From Terriglobia bacterium (GTDB lineage: Bacteria; Acidobacteriota; Thermoanaerobaculia; Thermoanaerobaculales; Thermoanaerobaculaceae): a DNA stretch of 64,000 nt. Numbering within the stretch: the stretch's first letter is position 1; the number at the start of each line of letters is the position of its first letter. The stretch is taken from assembly GCA_020073245.1 (NCBI GenBank), contig JAIQFQ010000012.1, positions 25,811-89,810 on the forward strand, read 5' to 3'. The position numbers and the translations under genes were made by a program. This document shows positions 25,048 to 34,078 of the stretch, piece after piece. The notes under the pieces are model-generated. The model saw nothing but the letters and a program-made list of their open reading frames with translations. It was not told where the DNA came from and did no database searches.

Positions 25048-25701
25048 TCACTTGCGGAGAAGCTTGAACGCGTGGTTCCAGGTGCCGGAGGCGAGGGCGT
25101 AGCCGACCCACAGAATGCACATCGGCTCGAGCAGCCGCGCGCCCTCGATCCCCCCCACGTCGATCGTCGGCCACCCGAACGCGGTCAGGATCTCCGTGAC
25201 CACCTTCTTGGCCTCGGTGTCGTTGCCCGCGATGAACATGTCGGGCGGCCCACCGGGGAATGACGGGTTCACCATGTGGGCGTTGCCCACGATGTTGAAC
25301 GCCTTCACCACCCGCGCGCCTGGCAGCCAGCGCTGCACCTGCTCGCCGCCCGAGTCGGTGTGCCCGAGGGCGAGCGCGGGCGGCTTGTTCGGCGCGAAGA
25401 TGAGTGGGTTGGTCGCGTCAATCACGACCTTGCCTTTGAAATTCGCCGGGCCGGTGAGCTTGATTGCGCTCTCGGTCCCGCTCCAGAGCGTCGCGAGGAC
25501 GATCACCTCGCCGAACGCGGCGGCCTCGGCGAACGTCCCCGCGGTGGCACCGTGCTCGACCTTGGCGAGCAACTCCTTGGCTTTGGCGCCGCCGGGTTCG
25601 CGCGTCCCGAACTTGACCTGGTGACCCAACCCGGCGAAGCCGATTGCAAGCGCGCGGCCAACGTCGCCGGTGCCGAGAATGCCGATCTTCATCGATTTCA
25701 T
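25048..25701 (-). CDS. NADP-binding oxidoreductase (F420:NADP reductase-like)
   Basis: 217 aa from the ATG at 25701 (GGAGG 7 nt upstream). N-terminal Rossmann motif KIGILGTGDVGRALA with KFGTREPG after strand 2, where Thr/Arg favour NADP. The C-terminal half matches the F420-dependent NADP reductase / NADP-oxidoreductase group (VVKAFNIVGNAHM, PDMFIAGND). Most bacterial members of this group do not need F420 and their substrate is unknown; no F420 genes are visible. Confidence 0.8.
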   Translation of the reverse strand: MKSMKIGILGTGDVGRALAIGFAGLGHQVKFGTREPGGAKAKELLAKVEHGATAGTFAEAAAFGEVIVLATLWSGTESAIKLTGPANFKGKVVIDATNPLIFAPNKPPALALGHTDSGGEQVQRWLPGARVVKAFNIVGNAHMVNPSFPGGPPDMFIAGNDTEAKKVVTEILTAFGWPTIDVGGIEGARLLEPMCILWVGYALASGTWNHAFKLLRK

Positions 25702-26023
25702 CGTCAGCCTCCGCGTGGGAAACCACTGGAGGAACGCCCGGATTCCAACCGGCTGAGGGAATAACGGCCTGTTCGTTGCAGGCCGGGATGCGGGGAAGCA
25801 TGCCCGCGTCGGGGCGGGGCCACTTGACGCGGACCGTCCAATCCCGGACTGTCCGTGTGCGAAGCCGACTTCACGAGTCATGCTGGTGCCGTATTGGTCT
25901 CAGGAACTCGGACCTAGACGCCCTCAACTCGGATGGCGTACACATGGCTGGAGATTTGAGGTGGCGCGAACGCGGATTCGTATGCTGCCCATCACGGTGG
26001 CGAGCGGCGACAGGAGATGGACG
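25702..26023. other. 322-nt divergent intergenic region
   Basis: Between the divergent oxidoreductase and FG-GAP-like genes. Contains TTGACG (25825) without a convincing -10 at the right distance, and no repeat or RNA gene that I can recognise. In-frame sequence upstream of 26024 looks non-coding. Confidence 0.4.
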
Positions 26024-27934
26024 ATGACACGGTATCGAGGCGTGGTCCTTGGGGTGCTTCTACTAGCGAACGCGGCAGCGGCGCAGTTCGCCCAGCAAGG
26101 ACGCAAACTGATCGGAACGGATGCCGTCGGGGATGCCCAGCAGGGCACGGCAGTGGCGATCTCGGCGGACGGGAACACCGCAATCGTCGGCGGATATGGC
26201 GACAACTCCGGTTCCGGCGCGGCATGGGTATACACGCGCAGCGGCGGCGTGTGGTCGCAGCAGGGCAGCAAGCTCGTCGGCACCGGCGCTGTCGGGGCCG
26301 CCTTGCGAGGCAGCTCCGTGGCAATCGCCGCGGATGGGAACACCGCCATCGTCGGCGGGCCCGAAGACACGGACGGCGTCGGCGCCACATGGGTATTTAC
26401 CCGCAGCGGCGGGGCGTGGGCGCAGCAGGGTGAGAAGCTGGTCGGTATGGGCGCCGTTGGGACGCCTAAGCAGGGTAGCTCGGTGGCGATCTCGGCGGAC
26501 GGCAACACCGCCATCGTCGGAGGACCCACCGATGGTTCCTATATTGGCGCTGCATGGGTGTTCACACGCAGCGGCGGGGTGTGGACCCAGCAGGGCAGCA
26601 AGCTTGTCGGGGGTGGCTATTTCAACGGCGCCTCGGTGGCGATTTCGGCGGACGGGAACACCGCTGTCACCGGCGGGCCCAACACCAACCCCTTCTCCGG
26701 TGTTGACCCCAGCCCCGGCGTCGCCGTGGTGTTCACGCGCAGCGGGGGGGCGTGGTCGCAGGACGGCAGCCCGCTGGTCTACACGGGCGCCGTCGGCGGT
26801 CAGTGGCGCCAGTGCTCGGTGGGGATTGCGGCAGACGGGAACACCGCGATCGTGGGCGGGGACGGCGACAACTCCAGTGTTGGCGCTGCATGGGTGTTCA
26901 CCCGGAGCGAGGGGGCCTGGTCCCAACAGGGCCACAAGCTGGTCGGCACCGACTACACCGGGGGTACCTGGGGTAGCTGGCAGGGTACCTCGGTGGCGAT
27001 CTCGGCGGACGGCACCGCCGCCCTGGTTGGCGGGCCCAACGATGACGTTTTTGCCGGCGCCACGTGGGTGTACACGCGCAGCGGGGGCGTATGGTCGCAG
27101 AAAGGGAGCAAGTTGATCGGCGCGGGAGCTGCCGGGCCTGCGCACCAGGGTGGGTCAGTGGCGATCTCGGCGGACGGCACCACCGTCATCGTTGGCGGGC
27201 CCGGCGATGACTCGTACGCTGGCGCCGCGTGGGTGTTCTCCGCCTCCAGCTTCGCCGCCTGGGTGCCGGTGGCGAGCCACAACCCCGGCAAGAACCAGAG
27301 CCAGTGGCGGAGCGATCTCGGCCTGCTCAACACGGGCAGCGTCACGGCCAACGTGCAGATCTCGTTCTTCGGCAGCAGCGGTGTCGTGAGCAACACGACG
27401 TCCGTGGCGCCGAAGACACAGTCGATTCTCGTGGATGTCGTCAACCAGATTCCGGCGGCCGACTCAGGGGCGCTCGAGATTCTGTCGGACCAGCCGCTGA
27501 AAGTCACGGCGCGCAGCTACAACCAGGTCTCGTCGGGCGCACCGTGCTACCCCAACGGCACACAGGGACAGGACTATCCCGCGGTGGTCGCCGGCGACGG
27601 TCTGTCGGCGCTGCAGAGCGCGTACCTCGCGGGACTTGCCGAGAACGCCTCCTACCGGTGCAACATCGGGGTGGTGAACACGGGGACCGGGAGCGCGTCG
27701 GTGCTGGTGGAGCTCTTCGACGGGGCGGGGACGACGCTCACGGAGTACCCGGTGACGCTGAACCCGGGGCAGTGGGCGCAGGAGACGCAGCCCTACTTCT
27801 ACAAGGCTGGTCAGACGGCGATGGACCGTGGGTACGCGAAGATCACGGTGAAGACGGGATCGGGGGTGTTCGGATTTGCGTCGGTGATCGACAACCTCAC
27901 CAATGACCCGACGACGGTCGCCATGGAGCGGTAG
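26024..27934 (+). CDS. Secreted FG-GAP-like repeat protein
   Basis: 636 aa from the ATG at 26024 (AGGAG upstream). Signal peptide (MTRYRGVVLGVLLLANAAAAQ). Residues about 22-405 hold roughly eight repeats of 45-58 aa with the core VAISADGNTAIVGG, then GAAWVFTRSGGVWSQQG and KLVG. This is the integrin/FG-GAP-like pattern that closes into a beta-propeller. A distinct C-terminal domain (405-636) begins WVPVASHNPGKNQSQWRSDLG and resembles the C-terminal module of other secreted proteins of this phylum. Extracellular or surface-exposed, probably binding; no catalytic motif. The repeats are near-identical in places, suggesting recent internal duplication. Confidence 0.85.
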   Translation: MTRYRGVVLGVLLLANAAAAQFAQQGRKLIGTDAVGDAQQGTAVAISADGNTAIVGGYGDNSGSGAAWVYTRSGGVWSQQGSKLVGTGAVGAALRGSSVAIAADGNTAIVGGPEDTDGVGATWVFTRSGGAWAQQGEKLVGMGAVGTPKQGSSVAISADGNTAIVGGPTDGSYIGAAWVFTRSGGVWTQQGSKLVGGGYFNGASVAISADGNTAVTGGPNTNPFSGVDPSPGVAVVFTRSGGAWSQDGSPLVYTGAVGGQWRQCSVGIAADGNTAIVGGDGDNSSVGAAWVFTRSEGAWSQQGHKLVGTDYTGGTWGSWQGTSVAISADGTAALVGGPNDDVFAGATWVYTRSGGVWSQKGSKLIGAGAAGPAHQGGSVAISADGTTVIVGGPGDDSYAGAAWVFSASSFAAWVPVASHNPGKNQSQWRSDLGLLNTGSVTANVQISFFGSSGVVSNTTSVAPKTQSILVDVVNQIPAADSGALEILSDQPLKVTARSYNQVSSGAPCYPNGTQGQDYPAVVAGDGLSALQSAYLAGLAENASYRCNIGVVNTGTGSASVLVELFDGAGTTLTEYPVTLNPGQWAQETQPYFYKAGQTAMDRGYAKITVKTGSGVFGFASVIDNLTNDPTTVAMER

Positions 27935-27954
27935 CGGCGGGGAGCGTCACCAGC

Positions 27955-27986
27955 TGCTGACTGTGAACTGTCGACTGTCGACTGGG
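27955..27986. repeat. Short heptamer array (array E)
   Basis: Four units of TGYNNAC (two of them TGTCGAC) from 27955 to 27982, between the FG-GAP-like gene and the 3' end of tRNA-Ser. It is the reverse complement of the AGNNGAC type used in the array after metG. Confidence 0.8.
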
Positions 27987-27998
27987 TGGGCGGGGCAC

Positions 27999-28086
27999 TG
28001 GCGGAGGGGAAGGGATTCGAACCCTTGACGACTTGCGCCGTGCCAGTTTTCAAGACTGGTGCCTTAGACCGCTCGGCCACCCCTCC
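27999..28086 (-). tRNA. tRNA-Ser (anticodon UGA)
   Basis: Class II tRNA read on the minus strand. Acceptor GGAGGGG pairs with CCCCTCC; the anticodon stem-loop is CCAGTCTTGAAAACTGG with anticodon TGA; a long variable arm follows, and the T-loop is GGGTTCGAATCCC. CCA is encoded (27999-28001). It reads serine codon UCA (and wobble UCG), a rare family in a genome of this GC content. Confidence 0.97.
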
Positions 28087-28097
28087 GCGGCGTCGCA

Positions 28098-28126
28098 AGG
28101 ATAGGGTCAAAGACGATGACGCTCAA
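28098..28126 (-). promoter_or_regulatory. Promoter of tRNA-Ser
   Basis: On the minus strand: -35 TTGAGC (28121-28126), exactly 17 nt, -10 TATCCT (28098-28103); the tRNA 5' end lies 12 nt after the -10. Best-supported promoter in the window. Confidence 0.7.
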
Positions 28127-28176
28127 GCAGGCCGCGCCAAGCGGCTCGTCCCGGCCGGCTGGTACACTTCGCGTCG

Positions 28177-29091
28177 GTGACCGTCGTCGGCAGCCTGTTG
28201 CCGGTCTTCCTGCTGCTCGCGCTGGGCGTGGGCTGCCGCCGATTCGGCCTTCTGAACGAGGTTTCCGCCGGCGGCCTCAACGCGGTCGTGGCCAACCTCG
28301 CGCTGCCCGCGCTGTTCGTCATCAAGGTCGGAGGGTCCCCGCTCGAGGCCGCCCTCTCGCCGCGCGCCATGGTCGTGACGGTGGTCGTGGCCGCGGTCGC
28401 GGCCGTCCTGGGCCTCGGCGTCGCAATCGCGTGGCGCCTGCCGCGTTCGCAGCGCGGCGTGGTCGCCCAGGGCGCGCTGCGGGGCAACATCGTCTACTTC
28501 ACGTTCCCCTTGATCCTGACGACCTACGGGAGCGATGGCCTTCACCTTGCGGCCGTGACCTCGACGGTGCTCCTTCCCGCAATGAATCTCCTGGCCGTGG
28601 CGACGCTCGAGGCCTACCGCCCCGCAGGGACGGCGAAGACGCACATCGCGGTGCGGGTCCTCCGCAACCCCATGGTGATTGGCGCGCTCCTCGGCCTCGC
28701 GCTCGGGGTCGCGGGCTGGAAGCCCTGGGGGTGGCTCGCGACCACCCTCAATGCTCTCGCCGACCTGGCGTTCCCCGGCGCGTTGCTGGCGCTCGGGGCG
28801 CAGCTGGAGGTGCGTCGCCTGAAGACCATGTGGCGCCCCCTTTCGGCGGTCTCGCTGATCAAGCTCGTCGTGATGCCGGCTCTCGGCTGGTGGTTGATGC
28901 GTCTGCTGGGAGCTTCGCCCCTGGAGCTCGCCGTCACGGTCCTGTTGCTCGCGGCGCCGACCGCGGTTGCGAGCCACTCCGTCGCTGCGGACCTGGGCGG
29001 TGATCCGGACTTGGCCGGCTCGTGTGTGCTCTTCACCACCATCGTCTCGGTGGTGACCTACGTTGGATGGGTCGTGCTGCTGCGAGGTTGA
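28177..29091 (+). CDS. AEC-family (auxin efflux carrier-like) transporter
   Basis: 304-aa membrane protein, about ten helices in two repeats. GTG start at 28177. Typical AEC features: LLPVFLLLALGVGCRRFG at the start, LNAVVANLALPALF in the first repeat, FPGALLALGAQLEVRRL in the second, and the late ALGWW/AAPTAVASHSVAADLGGD segment. Bacterial AEC proteins (MleP-like) carry dicarboxylates such as malate; substrate uncertain. No Shine-Dalgarno; TACACT stands 8 nt before the GTG, so the mRNA may be leaderless. Confidence 0.85.
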   Translation: MTVVGSLLPVFLLLALGVGCRRFGLLNEVSAGGLNAVVANLALPALFVIKVGGSPLEAALSPRAMVVTVVVAAVAAVLGLGVAIAWRLPRSQRGVVAQGALRGNIVYFTFPLILTTYGSDGLHLAAVTSTVLLPAMNLLAVATLEAYRPAGTAKTHIAVRVLRNPMVIGALLGLALGVAGWKPWGWLATTLNALADLAFPGALLALGAQLEVRRLKTMWRPLSAVSLIKLVVMPALGWWLMRLLGASPLELAVTVLLLAAPTAVASHSVAADLGGDPDLAGSCVLFTTIVSVVTYVGWVVLLRG

Positions 29092-29149
29092 CGGCGGTCC
29101 GTGCCCGGCGAATGCCTGCGCTGGCCGCGACCGGGTCTAGAATGCGCGC

Positions 29150-29893
29150 GTGCCTGGCGACGATGTCTCACGTGCGGTCGAGATCCTGCGCTCGGCGCGC
29201 CGTGTCATGGCGTTCACAGGGGCCGGGGTCTCGGCCGAGAGCGGCGTGGCGACGTTCCGGGGCGCCGGAGGGCTGTGGGAGGGGCAGCCGGTAGAGGAAG
29301 TGGCAACGCCGGCGGCTTTCCAAGCGGACCCCGACCGCGTGTGGAGGTTCTACGAGCAGCGCCGTCACAGCGTGGCACGGGCCAGGCCAAACCCGGCCCA
29401 CACCGTTCTGGCGGGGTGGCAAGACCGCTTTCCTACCTACACGTTGGCCACGCAGAACGTGGACGGGTTGCACCAGGCCGCCGGGTCGCGCGACGTGCTC
29501 GAGCTGCACGGCTCGCTGTGGCGGGTGCGCTGCCTTTCGTGCGGGAGGGACCGGTACGAGCCGCTCGTTCCGCTGCCTCAGCTGCCGCCCCGTTGTGCCA
29601 CGTGCGGCGCGATGGAGCGGCCCGGGGTCGTGTGGTTCGGCGAGTTCCTGCCGCCGGGCGCGATCGAGGCGGCTCAGGCGGCCGCCGGAACCTGTGAGGT
29701 CCTGGTGGTCGTCGGGACGTCCGCGGTGGTCTACCCCGCCGCCGGACTGGTGGGCATCGCGGCTGCCGCTGGCGCAAGGGTGATCGAGATCAACCCGGCC
29801 GAGAGCGCGCTTGCGGAGCTCGCCGATGTGGTGTTGCGCGGTCCCGCGGGTGAGATGCTGCCGCTCGTGAACGAGCGGCTTCGGGAGGCGTGA
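29150..29893 (+). CDS. cobB: NAD-dependent protein deacylase (sirtuin, CobB-like)
   Basis: 247 aa, GTG start. NAD-binding [15 protein letters not shown] (24-38), [12 protein letters not shown], catalytic His120 (LELHG), and a zinc site of four Cys (128, 131, 149, 152: CLSC...CATC). The FYEQRR segment gives Tyr68 and Arg71, the Y-x-x-R pair that binds acidic acyl groups in SIRT5/CobB, so desuccinylase as well as deacetylase activity is expected. TAGAAT lies only 6 nt before the GTG, with no ribosome site, which suggests a leaderless transcript. The radC gene follows 2 nt after the stop. Confidence 0.92.
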   Translation: MPGDDVSRAVEILRSARRVMAFTGAGVSAESGVATFRGAGGLWEGQPVEEVATPAAFQADPDRVWRFYEQRRHSVARARPNPAHTVLAGWQDRFPTYTLATQNVDGLHQAAGSRDVLELHGSLWRVRCLSCGRDRYEPLVPLPQLPPRCATCGAMERPGVVWFGEFLPPGAIEAAQAAAGTCEVLVVVGTSAVVYPAAGLVGIAAAAGARVIEINPAESALAELADVVLRGPAGEMLPLVNERLREA

Positions 29894-29895
29894 AG

Positions 29896-30579
29896 ATGCG
29901 AGTCGCGGAGCTGGCGCAGGACGATCGGCCGCGGGAGAGGCTCCTCGAGAAGGGACCGGAAACGCTCACGGACGCCGAGTTGGTGGCGGTCCTGTTGCGT
30001 ACCGGGACGCGCGGGACCGACGTGCTGGAGCTCGCTGAGAGGTGGCTCGCCGAAGCGGGCGGGCTGGAGGGCCTCGCCGCCTCGGATCGCAGGTCGCTCC
30101 TGAAGCCTAACGGTGTGGGTCCCGCGAAGGCGAGCATCATCGCAGCAGCGCTCGAGCTGGGACGGCGGCTCGCCCGTCTGAGCCTCGTGCGCGGACCGAT
30201 CCTCGACCGTCCGGAGGTAGTGGCCGACTACCTCGCGCGCTCGTTCGGTGCGGCCAGGGTTGAGAAGTTCGGTGTGATTACGCTCGACGCTCGCAACCGC
30301 CTCATCCGGGTGCACGAACTGCACACGGGAGGGCGGACGCACGCGGAGGTCGAGCCGTCGCAGATCTTCCACAATGCGATCCTGGACAACGCGCACGCCG
30401 TCATCCTGTGGCACACCCACCCTTCGGGCGACCCTTCACCGAGCGAGGACGACGTGGCGCTGACGAGACGCCTGGCCGATGCGGGACGGCTGCTGAACAT
30501 CTCGGTGCTCGATCACGTCGTCGCCACGCGCTCGGGGTTCGTCTCGATGCGCCAACGCGGTCTGCTCCAACCCCGTTGA
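29896..30579 (+). CDS. radC: RadC family JAMM-domain protein
   Basis: 227 aa from the ATG at 29896 (GGAGG 7 nt upstream inside the sirtuin 3' end). An N-terminal UPF0758 helical region with ETLTDAELVAVLLRTG and a helix-hairpin-helix-like NGVGPAKASII is followed by the JAB/MPN+ domain with HTHPSGDPSPSEDD metal motif. RadC's name comes from a mutation later mapped elsewhere; function is unproven, possibly DNA-related. Forms a two-gene unit with the sirtuin. Confidence 0.92.
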   Translation: MRVAELAQDDRPRERLLEKGPETLTDAELVAVLLRTGTRGTDVLELAERWLAEAGGLEGLAASDRRSLLKPNGVGPAKASIIAAALELGRRLARLSLVRGPILDRPEVVADYLARSFGAARVEKFGVITLDARNRLIRVHELHTGGRTHAEVEPSQIFHNAILDNAHAVILWHTHPSGDPSPSEDDVALTRRLADAGRLLNISVLDHVVATRSGFVSMRQRGLLQPR

Positions 30580-30668
30580 GAGACGGGGAGGGCCCGTTCC
30601 CGGGACCTGGCGTCGCTACAGCCTCCCCCACGTCCCGTGACGGCGATCTCGCGGACCAGCGACCCCCG

Positions 30669-30965
30669 CTACTTCTTCTTCGGGGCCTTCGCCGTGTCCG
30701 CCTTCACCTCGATGGTGACCGCGGTCATGCGGTACTGGATCGTGACCTTCGAGCCGACCTTCAGGTCGCCCGCGACCTTGGTCGCCGCGTCGCGGCCAAG
30801 CTCCCACTTGTCGTTGCCCTTCTGTACGACGATGGTGTCGTCCGTCATCGAAAGCACCGGTCCGGTGACCTGGTACGTCTTCGGCGCCGCGGCATACGCG
30901 ACCCCGATCAGCATGATCACGACTGCCGCCAACAGGCCCACCTGGACGAGACGGTTCTTGAGCAT
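30669..30965 (-). CDS. Small exported protein, OB/beta-barrel-like
   Basis: 98 aa with an N-terminal hydrophobic signal/anchor (LLAAVVIMLIGVAYA) and a short beta-rich domain (YQVTGPVLSMTDDTIVVQKGNDKWELG...VGSKVTIQYRMTAVTIEV) ending in a Lys-rich tail. The layout resembles DUF5666-type secreted OB-fold proteins but the match is by pattern only. AAGGGAGG lies 10 nt upstream and TAGAAT is a likely -10. Function unknown. Confidence 0.68.
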   Translation of the reverse strand: MLKNRLVQVGLLAAVVIMLIGVAYAAAPKTYQVTGPVLSMTDDTIVVQKGNDKWELGRDAATKVAGDLKVGSKVTIQYRMTAVTIEVKADTAKAPKKK

Positions 30966-31095
30966 CGGGCTTCCCTCCCTTTCGTTGTGACCAATTCTAA
31001 CCCTGGCTGGCGAGGCCGGCCGCGAGGCAGTTTCCTGGGCGGCCCGACGCCCTTGGCGGTGCTATGCTTTCCCGCCTGAAGGCAGGAGAGAAGCC

Positions 31096-33072
31096 GTGGC
31101 ACGCGAGACCTTTTACATCACGACGCCGATCTACTACGTGAATGACCTGCCGCACATCGGCCACATCTACACGACCGTCGTGGCGGACACGATCGCGCGC
31201 TACAAGCGGATGCGAGGCCTCGACGTGCGGTTCCTCACCGGGACCGACGAGCACGGGCAGAAGATGGACCGTAGCGCAAAGCAGCGCGGCGTCTCACCCA
31301 AGGACCTCGCGGATCAGGTGGTGAGCCGGTACCACGAGCTCTGGAAGCACCTCGAGATCACCAACGACGACTTCATCCGCACCACCGAGAAGCGGCATCA
31401 CGACGGCGTGCACGCCGTGATTGACCGGATGCAAACCAAGGGTGACATCTATAAGGGATCGTACGGCGGGTGGTACTGCGCCGGCTGCGAGGCGTTCTAC
31501 CCGGAGACCCAGCTGGTGGACGGGAAGTGCCCGGACCAAGGTCATCCCGTGGAGTGGCTGCAGGAGGAGTCGTACTTCTTCCGGCTCTCCGCGTACCAGG
31601 ACCGCCTCCTGGCGTTCTATCGCGAGCACCCCGAGTTCATCCGGCCGGAGAGCCGGTACAACGAGGTGGTCCGCTTCGTCGAGATGGGGCTCAAGGACCT
31701 CTCGATCTCCCGCGTCTCCCTCAAGTGGGGGATCCCGTGGCCCGGGGATCCCGAGCACGTCGTGTACGTCTGGCTGGATGCACTATCCAACTACGTTTCC
31801 GCGCTGGGGTTCGGGAGCCGGAAGACCGCACTGTACGACCGCTACTGGCCGGCGGCCCTGCACCTCGTCGGCAAGGACATCCTGCGCTTCCACTGCGTCT
31901 ACTGGCCGGCGTTCCTGATGTCGGCGGGATTGCCTCTGCCCCGGCAGGTCTTCGGCCACGGGTGGTGGCTGCGCGACGAGAGGAAGATGTCGAAGTCACT
32001 CGGCAACGTGGTGCGGCCCGACGCCTTGCTCGAGCGCTTCGGCCCCGACGCGCTGCGCTATTTCCTCCTGCGCGAGATGACGTTCGGACAGGACGCGAGC
32101 TTCTCCGACGAGGGGTTCCTCGGGCGCTACAACGCGGATCTCGCCAACGGCCTCGGCAACGCGAGCGCTCGCGTGCTCGCCATGGCGAGGCGCTACTTCG
32201 AGGGCCGAACGCCCACCGAGCGCTGCGAGGACAACGCCATCCGGGCCAAGGCTGCCGAGGTCGTCGGCCGCTGGCGCGACGCGATGGACGCGTTCGAGTT
32301 CCAACGAGCGCTCGAGGCGGTGTGGGAGTTGCTCACAGCGGTGGACGGCTACGTCAACGAGAAGGCCCCGTGGGGGATCGCGAAGGCCGAGGGGGCCTCG
32401 TCGCCTCGGCTCCACCGCGTCCTCTACAACTGCCTGGAGGCGCTCCGTCTTGCGGCGGTGATGGTGTCGCCCGTGATGCCGGCGATGGCGGGGAGGCTCC
32501 TTGCGCAACTCGGCGTGGCCGACCAGAGGCTCGACGATCAGGCGCTCGCGTGGGGCGGCCTCCCGACCGGGCAGCCCCTCGGCGGGGAGGGCGTGCTCTT
32601 CCCGCGAGCCGACGTGGAGGCGTTCTTCGGGGAGGCAAAGGTGGACGAGAACACGAAACCCCAGACAGGTGCGCCGGCTCCGGCCGAAGCAATCGCCCCG
32701 GCGCCCGCACCGGCTCCAGCCCCGGTGGCGCAACCCGCCGAGGCCGACCAGATCGGCATCGAGGAGTTCGCCAGGGTCAAACTCGTGGTGGGCAAAATCA
32801 GAGCAGCTGAGCGCGTCCCGAAGTCGAAGAAGCTGATCCGGATGGACGTCGATCTGGGCGAGCCGACGCTACGGCAAATCGTCGGCGGCATCGGCGGCCG
32901 GTACGAGCCCGAGCAGCTGGTCGGGCGTCAGATCGTCGTGGTCGCGAACCTCAAGCCCGCGACCCTGATGGGCGTCGAGTCGCGCGGCATGCTGCTGGCC
33001 GCCTCGCTCGACGGTGCGCCGTTCCTGCTCGGTGTGGACGCAGAGGTCCCGCCGGGGACAGGGGTGAAGTGA
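31096..33072 (+). CDS. metG: Methionyl-tRNA synthetase
   Basis: 658 aa, GTG start (GGAGAG upstream). Class I synthetase: HIGH at 20-23, an editing/zinc insert with CAGC and KCPDQGH (about 130-160), and KMSKS at 297-301. An anticodon-binding helical domain follows, then a Pro/Ala-rich linker (about 518-550), then a C-terminal tRNA-binding/dimerisation domain (about 555-658, EMAPII-like, [14 protein letters not shown]). This is the bacterial long-form MetG. TATGCT at 31063 is a possible -10. A 15-unit heptamer array starts 7 nt after the stop. Confidence 0.96.
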   Translation: MARETFYITTPIYYVNDLPHIGHIYTTVVADTIARYKRMRGLDVRFLTGTDEHGQKMDRSAKQRGVSPKDLADQVVSRYHELWKHLEITNDDFIRTTEKRHHDGVHAVIDRMQTKGDIYKGSYGGWYCAGCEAFYPETQLVDGKCPDQGHPVEWLQEESYFFRLSAYQDRLLAFYREHPEFIRPESRYNEVVRFVEMGLKDLSISRVSLKWGIPWPGDPEHVVYVWLDALSNYVSALGFGSRKTALYDRYWPAALHLVGKDILRFHCVYWPAFLMSAGLPLPRQVFGHGWWLRDERKMSKSLGNVVRPDALLERFGPDALRYFLLREMTFGQDASFSDEGFLGRYNADLANGLGNASARVLAMARRYFEGRTPTERCEDNAIRAKAAEVVGRWRDAMDAFEFQRALEAVWELLTAVDGYVNEKAPWGIAKAEGASSPRLHRVLYNCLEALRLAAVMVSPVMPAMAGRLLAQLGVADQRLDDQALAWGGLPTGQPLGGEGVLFPRADVEAFFGEAKVDENTKPQTGAPAPAEAIAPAPAPAPAPVAQPAEADQIGIEEFARVKLVVGKIRAAERVPKSKKLIRMDVDLGEPTLRQIVGGIGGRYEPEQLVGRQIVVVANLKPATLMGVESRGMLLAASLDGAPFLLGVDAEVPPGTGVK

Positions 33073-33079
33073 GCGAGGC

Positions 33080-33184
33080 AGTCAACAGTTGACAGTTCAC
33101 AGCTGACAATCACGACACGACAGCTCACAGGCGACAGCCGGCAGCTGGAAGTCGACAGTTGGGAGTTGACAGTCGAAAGCTGAA
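33080..33184 (+). repeat. Fifteen-unit heptamer array (array F)
   Basis: 105 bp that divides without gap into fifteen 7-mers of consensus AGYNNAC (for example AGTCAAC, AGTTGAC, AGTTCAC, AGCTGAC, AGTCGAC). Period is strictly 7 while the inner positions vary. Several units are nearly self-complementary, and the two ends are mutually complementary. Begins 7 nt after the metG stop. Confidence 0.95.
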
Positions 33185-33219
33185 GAACGCCGGGCACGCG
33201 GCAACCGGGTTTTCGGCTC

Positions 33220-33753
33220 TTATCCGGCTGCGATCTTCTCGCGGACCGGCTTGCGGCCACGGAGCGCCTGGCCGATCAGCTCGATGTACTTGACCTCCGT
33301 CGGGTGATCCTTCTCGGTCTGCACGTAGACCCTGCGAAGCACTGCCTCCCGGCCCGCGATCCGCGTCAGGGCGAGCACGGAGCTCCGTGTCGCCCGGACC
33401 TCGATCGACCGGCCTTGGAGCGCCTTGAGGGTGACCATCACGCTCCCATTCTTGGCGGCCGCGACCTCGAACCCGTACGCCTTGGCCTTCTCGAGCACGT
33501 TGAGTTCCTCGCGCTGGCCCTTGTCGGCGTTCATGAGCCAGTAGGCCGCGACCGGGTGAGTTGGGTCGAGGTGGCCGTCGTCGCCTCGAACGGCGTCGTA
33601 CACCACGATGTTGGCGTTGACGCTGCGCTGGACGACGAAGAGTCGGTTCGGGTCGGAACGCACCTTGCCCCGCGTGGCCGCCGTCGCCGGCAGCGCCACC
33701 ACCACGATGCAGGGCGCCAACCACGTTCGCACCATTGGAGTGATCGCGATCAT
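33220..33753 (-). CDS. DUF4833 domain protein, exported
   Basis: 177 aa from the ATG at 33753 (GGGAGG 6 nt upstream). Signal peptide then a compact domain starting LFVVQRSVNANIVVYDA and HPVAAYWLMNADKGQREELN, the DUF4833 pattern. A later basic section carries YVQTEKDHPTEVKYIELIG. Function unknown; DUF4833 proteins are periplasmic in Bacteroidota and Acidobacteriota. Divergent from the L,D-transpeptidase gene and separated from it by about 325 nt with no clear feature. Confidence 0.78.
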   Translation of the reverse strand: MIAITPMVRTWLAPCIVVVALPATAATRGKVRSDPNRLFVVQRSVNANIVVYDAVRGDDGHLDPTHPVAAYWLMNADKGQREELNVLEKAKAYGFEVAAAKNGSVMVTLKALQGRSIEVRATRSSVLALTRIAGREAVLRRVYVQTEKDHPTEVKYIELIGQALRGRKPVREKIAAG

Positions 33754-34078
33754 GTCGACCTCCCTGGGATGTGCCTGGCCCATCAAGGTCAACAGGTGAT
33801 GTTGGGCCGGTGTTCCCGACGCCGACGCAACGTGAGCATTCCCAGATGCTTCCAGATCGTTCGCACCCCCATCTCAGCGGGCGAGCGGCGTGGGTTGGCA
33901 CGGCCTCGAGGCCACGCGAACGGCCGGGAAAATTTCCCTGAACTTGGGCAGGAGAGGCAGTCGAGGCCACGGGCGGACCGGCGGGTCGGCGGGCACAACG
34001 CTTGCTGCTTGGATTGGGGGGCGCGGCGGCGTCGTGCCGTCGCGACGGGCACCATTCAACGGTCGGAGGGAGCTCGAG

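Noticed and set aside
30669..30965. The small exported protein as a non-coding shadow
   Set aside because: Signal peptide, ribosome site and -10 support it; kept as a gene at moderate confidence.
33080..33184. Rho-independent terminator of metG
   Set aside because: A terminator role is possible, but the strict 7-bp organisation is not explained by it; annotated as a repeat.
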